Assembly (NCBI GenBank): GCA_015491485.1
Contig: WFVT01000254.1
Location: forward strand, 1 to 32,978
Length of the DNA stretch: 32,978 bases
Origin: Candidatus Zhuqueibacterota bacterium
GTDB lineage: Bacteria > Zhuqueibacterota > Zhuqueibacteria > Zhuqueibacterales > Geothermadaptataceae
Direction of reading: 5' to 3'
Part shown: piece after piece, positions 25,012 to 32,009 of the stretch
How positions within the stretch are numbered: the first letter of the stretch is position 1
Layout of the letters: every line of letters begins with the position of its first letter
Made by a program: the position numbers and the translations under genes
Notes under the pieces: model-generated
Database searches by the model: none
What the model was told of the DNA's origin: nothing
The model's input: only the letters and a program-made list of their open reading frames with translations

Positions 25012-25356
25012 ATGCGTTTTGAGTACGTGCTTTTCATGCTAATGGCGTTTTTGGTGGGTTGTCTGGCATCCAGGAAGGAGCTGACAGACGAAGAAAAGGC
25101 GAAGTTGGACTCAGGGCTGCTGCAACTGGTAATGGAGCAAAATTCAGGGGCAAGTGCGCAAACGGCTTCACAGATGGTGAATGTGATCATCCACACATCC
25201 GATATCGAGGCTCTGAAAAAACTGGGCGTCGAATTACAAACCACCCATGATCGTTTCGCGACGGCGCGTGTCCGCATTGGGCAATTGCGGCAGTTACTCG
25301 CCCTGCCAACCGTGCAATTTATTGAACTGGGATCAACGAACCGACCGCAAAAATAG
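25012..25356 (+). CDS. lipoprotein resembling a subtilase propeptide (inhibitor-like)
   Basis: A lipoprotein signal ends in FLVGC (Cys17). The rest of this 114-residue protein aligns by eye with residues about 25-128 of the next gene's product. LTDEEKAKL...LLQLVMEQ matches LTEAQKNRL...FQQLLQMQ; VIIHTSDIEALKKLGVELQTTHDRFATARVRIGQLRQL matches IIFTERGAELKQNGLRINTVTGRFVTAHLSLKELADL; IELGSTNRP matches IEPGSKNYP. In subtilases this region is the I9-type propeptide, which folds and inhibits the enzyme. The likely reading is a membrane-tethered standalone inhibitor or folding chaperone. It starts without a strong ribosome-binding site and ends 9 bases before the protease gene. The function is inferred. 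Confidence 0.8.
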   Translation: MRFEYVLFMLMAFLVGCLASRKELTDEEKAKLDSGLLQLVMEQNSGASAQTASQMVNVIIHTSDIEALKKLGVELQTTHDRFATARVRIGQLRQLLALPTVQFIELGSTNRPQK

Positions 25357-25365
25357 GGAGTCGCT

Positions 25366-28149
25366 ATGCATACTTTGAACCGAGCCTGGCGATGGGGGAT
25401 TTGGCTTGTCCTGTTTGCAGTGCAGCTTCAAGCGCAGGGCTTAACGGAAGCACAAAAGAATCGTCTGCATCCCGCCTTTCAACAATTGTTGCAGATGCAA
25501 TCGGCGCAGCCGGTGCTGGCTAAAGCAGCGGTGCCGTCGGATATTACGACCATTACCTCTGAGAACGGCGAGCGTTTGTTTGCCGCCATTATATTTACGG
25601 AACGCGGTGCGGAATTAAAGCAAAACGGCCTGCGGATCAACACCGTTACCGGGCGTTTCGTGACGGCTCATCTCTCACTTAAAGAACTGGCCGATCTGGC
25701 TGCTGATGAGCGTATCCGGTACATCGAGCCGGGGAGTAAAAATTATCCGGCATTGGATGTGAGTGTGCCGCAGACCGGAGCCCACTTGCTGCACGCCGGA
25801 TTTCTTAACAATACCGCTTACAAAGGAAAAGGCGTGATTATCGCCATTTATGACACCGGCATTGATTGGAAACATTTTGATTTCCGCGATCCGAATGATA
25901 CCACCAAAACGCGCATCATTGCCATCTGGGATCAAACGCTGACCCGGCAGGCGGGCGAGAAATACCCCGCCGGCTTCAGTTACGGTGTTGAATACACCCG
26001 CGCGGACATCGAAAACGAGTTGGATGGAAGCCCTGAAGGGTTCGTGCGCACCAAAGATAGCAACGGTCACGGGACCCACGTGGCCAGTATTGCAGCCGGC
26101 AACGGGCAATCACTCGAAAAGAAATATATCGGCATGGCGCCGGAAGCGGAACTGCTGATCATCAAGGGCGGCGACAAGAGTTTCAGCGAACCGCATATTA
26201 TCGATGGCCTCACCTATGCCGAAAATGTCGCCAGCCAACTGGGAAAGCCGCTGGTGGTGAACTGGAGTCTGGGCTCGCAGGAGGGCCCTCACGACGGCAC
26301 CCGCGCCTATGAAAAGCTCGCCGACGATTTCTTGAAAAAGCCCGGCCGAGCGCTGATCATCGCCGCCGGGAATGACGGTGGCCGTCCAATCCATATTGCC
26401 GGACAGGTACAGCCCGGGCAGGTTTATGCGATTGATATCACGGTGCCGCAATATACGCCCAAGCAGGGCAAGGGCAACGACGATTTTATTCTGGATATCT
26501 GGTTTGAGGGCGATCAGAGCATCACGGCCGAAGTGACTTCACCTTCAGGCGTGGTCGTGACCGCAGCGCCGGGGAAAACCGAGATAGGCGATCTCACAAC
26601 GGACGGGCGGATTGAATTGCGCAATCAACAAAGTACGCTGAACGGCAAGCGCAATATCAATCTCAAGGTCTCCGATGCCGGCACCTTTACCCAGGAGCCC
26701 CGTGAAGGCACCTGGACGCTCATTCTTCGGCAGGCCGCCGGCGCGATGAATTTTGACGGCTGGCTGGCGGATTATACCATCGGCGAAGACCGCAAGCGGG
26801 TTACTATAAACAACGGAGATACCGATAAAACCGTGGCGATGCCCGGAACCGCAATTCAGCCGATCACGGTGGCGTCCTTTGTCAGCAAATGGAGCTGGCC
26901 GGCATCGAATGGCAAAAATTATATTTACAGCAACAGCACCAATCGGACCGGCGATATTTCCACATTTAGCGGCATCGGTCCTACGCGGGACGGCCGGATG
27001 AAACCGGAGATTGCCGCCCCCGGCCAGGGGATCGCGGCGGCTTTATCATCCGATGCAACGCCTTCCGAGAGTCGGATTCAGCCCGGTGAACGGCATCAGG
27101 TGATCCAGGGAACCAGCATGGCGGCCCCTCATGTGGCCGGCGCCGCGGCGCTGCTGCTTTCCGCGTTTCCCAATGCCGCCTGGTCACAGCTCAAGGGCTG
27201 GCTTCTGGACAGTGCGGTTCGGGATGATTATACCGGCAACACTGTGAATCCCGTTTGGGGATACGGAAAAATGGATGTGTACCGCGCCATGCTGCAAGCA
27301 CAAAACGGATCGGCCACCCAGTTCCGCGAACTCCTGGCCTATGACGAAAAAGGAAGCAATTCCATTGTGACGCTCACCGGCAATGTGAAATACGCCGTGC
27401 GCATTACCCCGAGCATCAGCGGCACGTTAACCGGTTTGTGGATCAGCACGACGACCCAGGCGAACCGGCCGATTGTGGGCCAGGGCCCCTTGCTGTGTGA
27501 GGTTTATACCAATGTGGCCGGCAGCAATTACGGCGTCCCCGGGCAGAAAATCGGGCAGACCGTGCAGATGGCGTTCGCACAATTGAGTTCAGGCATATTC
27601 AACTTTGTGAACATGCTTCCCGCCGGGGTGAACGTCACGGCGGGAACCGACTATCATGTGGTTTTGTCGGTGGCCAATCCCGGTGATACATTGATTATCC
27701 GCACCGATGCCTCACCGGCCGAGGCTCAGCGCTCGTCGATCTACACCGGTTCCGCCTGGCACAATTTTGGCGCTGCCGGTTCCGGTCTTCCCGCGCTGAA
27801 TCTACGCGTTCAGGCGGAAGTTACAGGAGCAGGACAGCCGACCTCGGTTGCGTCTGGCTCGGTGCAGCCGCAAAAGTTGGCTCTGTTCCAAAATTATCCG
27901 AATCCGTTCAATCCGGAAACGCAGATCCGGTTCGATCTCCCAACCGCCGGACCGGTGCAACTGCGCATTTATGATATGTTGGGCCGTGTGGTGAGGACAT
28001 TGGTCAATCAGCGTCTGCAAGCGGGCGTCCACGTGATGCGCTGGGATGGCCGCGATCAGAACGGCCGTCCCGTGGCATCCGGAATCTATTTTTACGAATT
28101 GATCACGCCATCCCAAACCCTCAGCCGGAAAATGATTTTAATGCAGTAA
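25366..28149 (+). CDS. subtilisin-like serine protease (S8) with T9SS sorting domain
   Basis: Domains in order: signal peptide (ending LQAQG), I9-like propeptide (about 25-128), and a subtilase domain with Asp163 (AIYDTGID), His235 (NGHGTHVAS), oxyanion Asn336 (AAGNDGG) and Ser584 (QGTSMAAPHVAG). An insertion or PA-like beta-rich segment lies between Asn336 and Ser584. A beta-sandwich follows (about 650-810), then a type A T9SS sorting domain: NYPNPFNP, LRIYDMLGRVVRTL, WDGRDQNGRPVASGIYFYEL, KMILMQ. All catalytic residues are present, so it should be active. The start is backed by AGGGAG six bases upstream. It is preceded by the propeptide-like lipoprotein gene and followed by a 12-bp inverted repeat. 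Confidence 0.95.
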   Translation: MHTLNRAWRWGIWLVLFAVQLQAQGLTEAQKNRLHPAFQQLLQMQSAQPVLAKAAVPSDITTITSENGERLFAAIIFTERGAELKQNGLRINTVTGRFVTAHLSLKELADLAADERIRYIEPGSKNYPALDVSVPQTGAHLLHAGFLNNTAYKGKGVIIAIYDTGIDWKHFDFRDPNDTTKTRIIAIWDQTLTRQAGEKYPAGFSYGVEYTRADIENELDGSPEGFVRTKDSNGHGTHVASIAAGNGQSLEKKYIGMAPEAELLIIKGGDKSFSEPHIIDGLTYAENVASQLGKPLVVNWSLGSQEGPHDGTRAYEKLADDFLKKPGRALIIAAGNDGGRPIHIAGQVQPGQVYAIDITVPQYTPKQGKGNDDFILDIWFEGDQSITAEVTSPSGVVVTAAPGKTEIGDLTTDGRIELRNQQSTLNGKRNINLKVSDAGTFTQEPREGTWTLILRQAAGAMNFDGWLADYTIGEDRKRVTINNGDTDKTVAMPGTAIQPITVASFVSKWSWPASNGKNYIYSNSTNRTGDISTFSGIGPTRDGRMKPEIAAPGQGIAAALSSDATPSESRIQPGERHQVIQGTSMAAPHVAGAAALLLSAFPNAAWSQLKGWLLDSAVRDDYTGNTVNPVWGYGKMDVYRAMLQAQNGSATQFRELLAYDEKGSNSIVTLTGNVKYAVRITPSISGTLTGLWISTTTQANRPIVGQGPLLCEVYTNVAGSNYGVPGQKIGQTVQMAFAQLSSGIFNFVNMLPAGVNVTAGTDYHVVLSVANPGDTLIIRTDASPAEAQRSSIYTGSAWHNFGAAGSGLPALNLRVQAEVTGAGQPTSVASGSVQPQKLALFQNYPNPFNPETQIRFDLPTAGPVQLRIYDMLGRVVRTLVNQRLQAGVHVMRWDGRDQNGRPVASGIYFYELITPSQTLSRKMILMQ

Positions 28150-28161
28150 TCAGTGATGGCA

Positions 28162-28194
28162 ATCCACCCGGCTCATTCCTGTAGCCGGGTGGAT
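28162..28194. repeat. perfect 12-bp inverted repeat after the subtilase gene
   Basis: ATCCACCCGGCT (28162-28173) and AGCCGGGTGGAT (28183-28194) pair perfectly around a 9-nt loop, 13 bases after the stop codon. There is no U-tract on either strand. It probably stops transcription or protects the mRNA 3' end, and it separates the protease gene from the riboflavin operon. Confidence 0.6.
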
Positions 28195-28241
28195 AACCCT
28201 ACCCTGCCCTGTTTTCGGCAATCCCACCTGCGAAAAACCGC

Positions 28242-28270
28242 TTGTTTTAAAACAACATGCCGATTATATT
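28242..28270 (+). promoter_or_regulatory. predicted promoter of the riboflavin operon
   Basis: TTGTTT (28242-28247) and TATATT (28265-28270) are separated by 17 bases. The expected start of transcription is about 28277, right at the beginning of the FMN aptamer, which fits. The -35 is poor in its second half. It lies in a 14-bp perfect palindrome, TTGTTTTAAAACAA (28242-28255), which could bind a regulator. Confidence 0.55.
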
Positions 28271-28273
28271 AAA

Positions 28274-28404
28274 TTTGTCTTCGGGGCAAGGTGGAATTCC
28301 TGACCGGTGGTGACAGCCCACGACCCCGGATGCCGATTCGACATCCGGGCTGAGCCTGTGGAATTCAGGCGCCGACGGTGAAAGTCCGGATGGGAGAAGA
28401 CAAG
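28274..28404 (+). ncRNA. FMN riboswitch (RFN element) aptamer
   Basis: The conserved RFN cores are present in order: TCTTCGGGGCAAGGTGGAAT, TCCTGACCGGTGGTGACAGC, CCACGA, then GCCTGTGG, GCGCCGACGGTGAAAGTCCG and GATGGGAGAAG. The closing stem P1 is TTGTCTTC (28275-28282) with GAAGACAA (28396-28403), a perfect match. A variable arm is formed by CCCGGATG and CATCCGGG. The aptamer binds FMN and reduces expression of the riboflavin genes that follow. Identification is firm from conserved sequence and order. Confidence 0.97.
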
Positions 28405-28432
28405 ACAGCCAATATCCATGCATGTCATTCAA

Positions 28433-28501
28433 CGGCCGGATTGCAATTACGACCTCATTTCGCGGCAATCGTATTGCCATTTGGCGTTTGGCGTCCGGCC
28501 G
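28433..28501 (+). promoter_or_regulatory. expression-platform stems between aptamer and terminator
   Basis: CGGCCGGA (28433-28440) pairs with TCCGGCCG (28494-28501), enclosing a second perfect stem, GGCAAT (28464-28469) with ATTGCC (28473-28478). CCGGA (28436-28440) could alternatively pair with TCCGG in the aptamer's 3' part (28385-28389). The arrangement fits a switching region, but which stem is the antiterminator cannot be decided by eye. Confidence 0.45.
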
Positions 28502-28515
28502 CATAGAAGAGGTTT

Positions 28516-28540
28516 GCCCTGAAGATTTCAGGGCTTTTTT
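28516..28540 (+). terminator. riboswitch-controlled intrinsic terminator
   Basis: GCCCTGAA (28516-28523) pairs perfectly with TTCAGGGC (28527-28534) around GAT, followed by TTTTTT (28535-28540). The U-tract ends 2 bases before the ribD ATG at 28543. Read-through is needed to express the operon, and the only purine-rich stretch near the start lies inside the 3' arm. Confidence 0.9.
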
Positions 28541-28542
28541 AT

Positions 28543-29640
28543 ATGGACAGCCGACAAAAATACAATTTGATGCGTTATGCCCTGCGCCTGGCCCGGCGTG
28601 GCGCTGGACGGGTATCACCTAACCCGATGGTTGGAGCGGTGGTGGTAAAAGACGGCCGGATTCTGGGGCGCGGATACCACCGCGAATTTGGCAGCCCCCA
28701 TGCGGAAGTGGTTGCACTGGAAGAGGCCGGCAAAGCGGCACGCGGGGCAACCCTGTTTGTGACTCTGGAACCGTGCTGCCATTACGGCAAAACTCCTCCT
28801 TGCACGGACCGGATCATAGCCGCCGGCATCAAAAAAGTGATCGTGGCGATGCAGGATCCGAATCCTCAGGTCAACGGTCAGGGGTTGCGGATTCTTCAGG
28901 AGCACGGTATCGAAGTGGAGAGTGGCATTCTCGAACAGGCGGCGCGGGAGTTGAATGCCGCATTTGTGAAGTACATACGCGAGCGACTGCCGCTTGTCAC
29001 TCTCAAAATCGCGCAGACCCTGGACGGCCGCGTGGCGGATGCACGACGCCGGAGCCAATGGATCAGCAGCGAACTCTCGCGGAAGCGGGTTCACCGATGG
29101 CGCAGTGAAGCTGGAGCCGTGCTGGTGGGGATCGGCACGGTGCTGGAGGACGATCCGAGTTTGACCGTGCGGCTGGTGCGTGGCCCGCAGCCCTGGCGGA
29201 TCGTCCTGGATTCTGACCTGCGGATTCCTTTACAGGCGCGGCTGTTGAACGATGCGTATGTGGAGAGAACGATTATCATGACCAGCCAGGAAGCAGATCC
29301 TCAAAAAGCGGCTGAGATCGAAAAGCGCGGGGCGCGGCTGATCCGTTTGAATCGGCACCCCAACGACGGCCTGCCCCTTCGTCCGGTTCTACAACATCTG
29401 GCGGCGATGAACATCGCGCATGTGCTGGTAGAAGGGGGAAGCCGGATTTTCAGTGCATTTTTGCAGGAAAAATTAGCCGATAAGCTGGCGGTGTTTATCG
29501 CACCGAAACTGTTTGGCACGGGTCTCCATACTTTGGAATTCCCCGGCTACTCCGCCGAGCGGCCGCTGCGGCTCAAACAGGTCCGGTGGCGGCGCGTGGG
29601 AGAAGATGTGCTGCTTACGGCGGATCTGCTCTGGGAATGA
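28543..29640 (+). CDS. ribD: bifunctional riboflavin deaminase/reductase
   Basis: RibD performs the second and third steps of riboflavin synthesis, deamination and then side-chain reduction. The deaminase half (about 1-145) has SPNPMVGAVVV, the zinc motif HAE (53-55) and PCCHYGKTPPC (77-87; zinc ligands His53, Cys78 and Cys87). The NADPH reductase half (about 150-365) has LKIAQTLDGRVAD, VLVGIGTVLEDDP and HVLVEGGSRIFSAFL. At 365 residues it is of normal length. It is the first gene of the riboflavin operon and lies directly downstream of the FMN-controlled terminator. Confidence 0.97.
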   Translation: MDSRQKYNLMRYALRLARRGAGRVSPNPMVGAVVVKDGRILGRGYHREFGSPHAEVVALEEAGKAARGATLFVTLEPCCHYGKTPPCTDRIIAAGIKKVIVAMQDPNPQVNGQGLRILQEHGIEVESGILEQAARELNAAFVKYIRERLPLVTLKIAQTLDGRVADARRRSQWISSELSRKRVHRWRSEAGAVLVGIGTVLEDDPSLTVRLVRGPQPWRIVLDSDLRIPLQARLLNDAYVERTIIMTSQEADPQKAAEIEKRGARLIRLNRHPNDGLPLRPVLQHLAAMNIAHVLVEGGSRIFSAFLQEKLADKLAVFIAPKLFGTGLHTLEFPGYSAERPLRLKQVRWRRVGEDVLLTADLLWE

Positions 29641-29654
29641 AGGGAGATTGGAGC

Positions 29655-30302
29655 ATGTTTACGGGACTTGTGGAAGAGATCGGTAAAATTGTGGAAGTGC
29701 GTCCGAGCCGGGGCGCCAAATTATTTCGCATTCAAGCCGATATGGTGATGCAGGATATCGCCGTGGATGACAGCATTGCCGTCAACGGCGTTTGTCTGAC
29801 GGTGATCTCGCATACGGCGAAGGATTTTTCGGTAGAAGCGGTGGAGGAGACCCTCAAGAAGACAACGCTGAGCCGTCGCAGTCCCGGCGATGCCGTTAAT
29901 CTGGAACGGGCGTTAGCGGTAGGCGACCGGCTGGGAGGCCATTTTGTGCAGGGGCATGTGGATGGCGTCGGTACGGTGGCGGGAATGACGCCCCAGGCCG
30001 GCGGCAGGCTCTTGAGTATCCGGCTTCCAGAGCACCTGTTGCCTTACGTCATCCCCAAAGGTTCAATCGCCATCGACGGGGTGAGCCTCACCGTGGCCGA
30101 ACTCGAACCGCCGTTCATCAAAATCGCACTGATTCCGCATACGTTGGAAGTGACCACTCTGGGATCACTGCAAATCGGGGATTGGGTCAATGTGGAAGTG
30201 GATATGGTCGGGAAATACATTGTTCAACTGGCACAACCCTATCTGGATCGGATGCCGAGCAAGGACCGATTCGGGCAATTTGATGTGAAGACGGAGGATT
30301 AA
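29655..30302 (+). CDS. ribE: riboflavin synthase (alpha chain)
   Basis: Riboflavin synthase dismutates two 6,7-dimethyl-8-ribityllumazine molecules into riboflavin and the pyrimidine substrate. MFTGLVEEIGKI is the standard N terminus, and the internal duplication is visible: VNGVCLTV in the first half and IDGVSLTVAEL in the second, each with a G-x-F-V-Q-G-H-V-D-G-V-like element (HFVQGHVDGVG). The track start at 29586 adds 23 residues overlapping ribD. ATG 29655, with AGGGAGATTGGAG upstream, is correct and gives 215 residues. The stop codon abuts ribBA. Confidence 0.96.
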   Translation: MFTGLVEEIGKIVEVRPSRGAKLFRIQADMVMQDIAVDDSIAVNGVCLTVISHTAKDFSVEAVEETLKKTTLSRRSPGDAVNLERALAVGDRLGGHFVQGHVDGVGTVAGMTPQAGGRLLSIRLPEHLLPYVIPKGSIAIDGVSLTVAELEPPFIKIALIPHTLEVTTLGSLQIGDWVNVEVDMVGKYIVQLAQPYLDRMPSKDRFGQFDVKTED

Positions 30303-31514
30303 ATGAACCGTTATAAATTCAACACCATCGAAGAAGCACTTGAAGATTTCCGGCAGGGAAAAATTTTGATCGTGGTGGATGACGAAGATCGGGAGAACGA
30401 AGGCGATTTTATCATGGCCGCCGAAAAGGTGACGCCCGATGCGATTAATTTCATGGCCAAGCACGGGCGGGGGCTGATTTGTGTCGCAATGACTTCGGAG
30501 CGGCTGGATGAACTGGACCTCCATCCCATGGTGGCGGAAAATACCGCGCCGCTGGGGACCAACTTCACGGTCTCGGTCGATGCCAAAGAAGGGATCACCA
30601 CCGGCATCTCGGCGATGGACCGCGCGTTAACCGTGAAGGTGCTGATCGATCCGAAAACCAAACCTTCGGATCTCGCGCGCCCCGGCCATGTGTTTCCGTT
30701 GCGGGCGCAAAAAGGCGGAGTGCTGGTGCGCGCCGGCCACACCGAAGCGGTGGTCGATCTGGCGCGGATTGCCGGGATGAAATGTCATGCCGGAGTTTTG
30801 TGTGAGATTATGGATGATGACGGCTCCATGGCGCGGATTCCGAAATTGTTTGAAATTGCCAAACGGTTTGATTTGAAAGTCATTACCATCGCGGATTTGA
30901 TTGAGTACCGGCGGCGGAATGAAATGCTGATCCGCCGCATCGAAACCATCGATTTCCCCACCAAATACGGCCACTTCACCCTGCACATGTATGAAAGCGA
31001 TATCGATCCCAATGAGCATCTGGCAATCGTGAAAGGAACCATCGATGACGGCGAACCGACCCTGGTGCGTGTGCATTCGCAGTGCCTGACCGGTGATATT
31101 CTGGGGTCATTGCGTTGTGATTGCGGCGATCAACTGTCGCAAGCGCTGCGCATGATAGAACAAGAGGGAAAAGGCGTGTTGCTGTACATGCGGCAGGAGG
31201 GCCGGGGAATCGGTTTGCGGAATAAAATTCATGCATACCGGCTGCAGGATGAGGGCAAAGATACCGTCGAGGCCAATGAAGCGCTGGGGTTCAAGGCCGA
31301 TTTGCGGCACTATGGGATCGGGGCGCAAATTCTATACGATCTGGGCATTCGAAAAATCCGGTTGATGACCAATAATCCGAAAAAGATTGTTGGATTGGAA
31401 GGGTACGGTTTGGAGATCGTGGAGCGGGTACCGATTGAAATTTGCCCGAACGAACACAACAGCCGCTATCTTGAAACCAAGCGGGATAAGCTCGGACACA
31501 TCATTCTCAAATAG
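30303..31514 (+). CDS. ribBA: DHBP synthase / GTP cyclohydrolase II fusion
   Basis: The N-terminal RibB half (about 1-200) makes 3,4-dihydroxy-2-butanone 4-phosphate from ribulose 5-phosphate: [30 protein letters not shown] and [21 protein letters not shown] are present. The C-terminal RibA half opens the GTP ring: zinc ligands Cys261, Cys272 and Cys274 ([14 protein letters not shown]), [13 protein letters not shown] and [10 protein letters not shown]. The 403-residue length is normal for the fusion. It follows the ribE stop codon directly, with GGAGG near positions 30294-30298 as a ribosome-binding site. It supplies both substrates that enter the pathway through RibD and RibH. Confidence 0.98.
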   Translation: MNRYKFNTIEEALEDFRQGKILIVVDDEDRENEGDFIMAAEKVTPDAINFMAKHGRGLICVAMTSERLDELDLHPMVAENTAPLGTNFTVSVDAKEGITTGISAMDRALTVKVLIDPKTKPSDLARPGHVFPLRAQKGGVLVRAGHTEAVVDLARIAGMKCHAGVLCEIMDDDGSMARIPKLFEIAKRFDLKVITIADLIEYRRRNEMLIRRIETIDFPTKYGHFTLHMYESDIDPNEHLAIVKGTIDDGEPTLVRVHSQCLTGDILGSLRCDCGDQLSQALRMIEQEGKGVLLYMRQEGRGIGLRNKIHAYRLQDEGKDTVEANEALGFKADLRHYGIGAQILYDLGIRKIRLMTNNPKKIVGLEGYGLEIVERVPIEICPNEHNSRYLETKRDKLGHIILK

Positions 31515-31532
31515 GCAAAGAAAGGACCGATC

Positions 31533-32009
31533 ATGCCTCGGGAAGTACACGGACAGTTGACGGCAAAGGGCAAACGGTTTGGTATTGTTCTCGGACGATT
31601 TAACAGCTTCGTTTCCGAGCAACTGCTGAACGGCGCACTGGATTGCTTAAAGCGTCATGGCGCGGATGACCGCCGGATCGATGTCGTGCGCGTACCGGGA
31701 TCGTTTGAAATTCCGGTGACCGTTTCCTGGCTGTTGGATTCGAATCAGTACGATGCTGTGATTGCCCTGGGGGTGCTGATCCGCGGCGCCACGCCCCATT
31801 TCGATTATATCGCAGCGGAAGTCACCAAAGGGCTGGGACAACTGGCGCTGCAAAACCGGATTCCGGTGGCTTACGGCGTGATCACCGCCGACACCATCGA
31901 GCAGGCCATCGAGCGGGCCGGTACCAAAGCAGGGAATAAAGGTTGGGACGCTGCCCTGGCAGCGATTGAAATGGCAAATCTGAAAGAGGCATTGACAAAA
32001 GCAAAATGA
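31533..32009 (+). CDS. ribH: 6,7-dimethyl-8-ribityllumazine synthase
   Basis: RibH condenses the pyrimidine intermediate with dihydroxybutanone phosphate to give lumazine. [29 protein letters not shown] (54-62), [24 protein letters not shown] with the catalytic-site His89, and [20 protein letters not shown] with the family's C-terminal residues are present. The 158-residue length is usual. AAGAAAGGA lies eight bases before the start. Its end overlaps the next start by 4 bases (ATGA), tying an apparently unrelated secretion-type gene into the FMN-controlled operon. Confidence 0.97.
   Translation: MPREVHGQLTAKGKRFGIVLGRFNSFVSEQLLNGALDCLKRHGADDRRIDVVRVPGSFEIPVTVSWLLDSNQYDAVIALGVLIRGATPHFDYIAAEVTKGLGQLALQNRIPVAYGVITADTIEQAIERAGTKAGNKGWDAALAAIEMANLKEALTKAK

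Noticed and set aside
24308-25042. 244-aa ORF covering the gap before the inhibitor-like lipoprotein
   Set aside because: Its first half is a different frame of the TPR lipoprotein gene. The second half crosses a region full of inverted repeats and has no coding signature.
29586-29654. N-terminal extension of riboflavin synthase in the ORF track
   Set aside because: MFTGLVEEIG at 29655 is the universal N terminus and has a good ribosome-binding site; the extension lies inside ribD.
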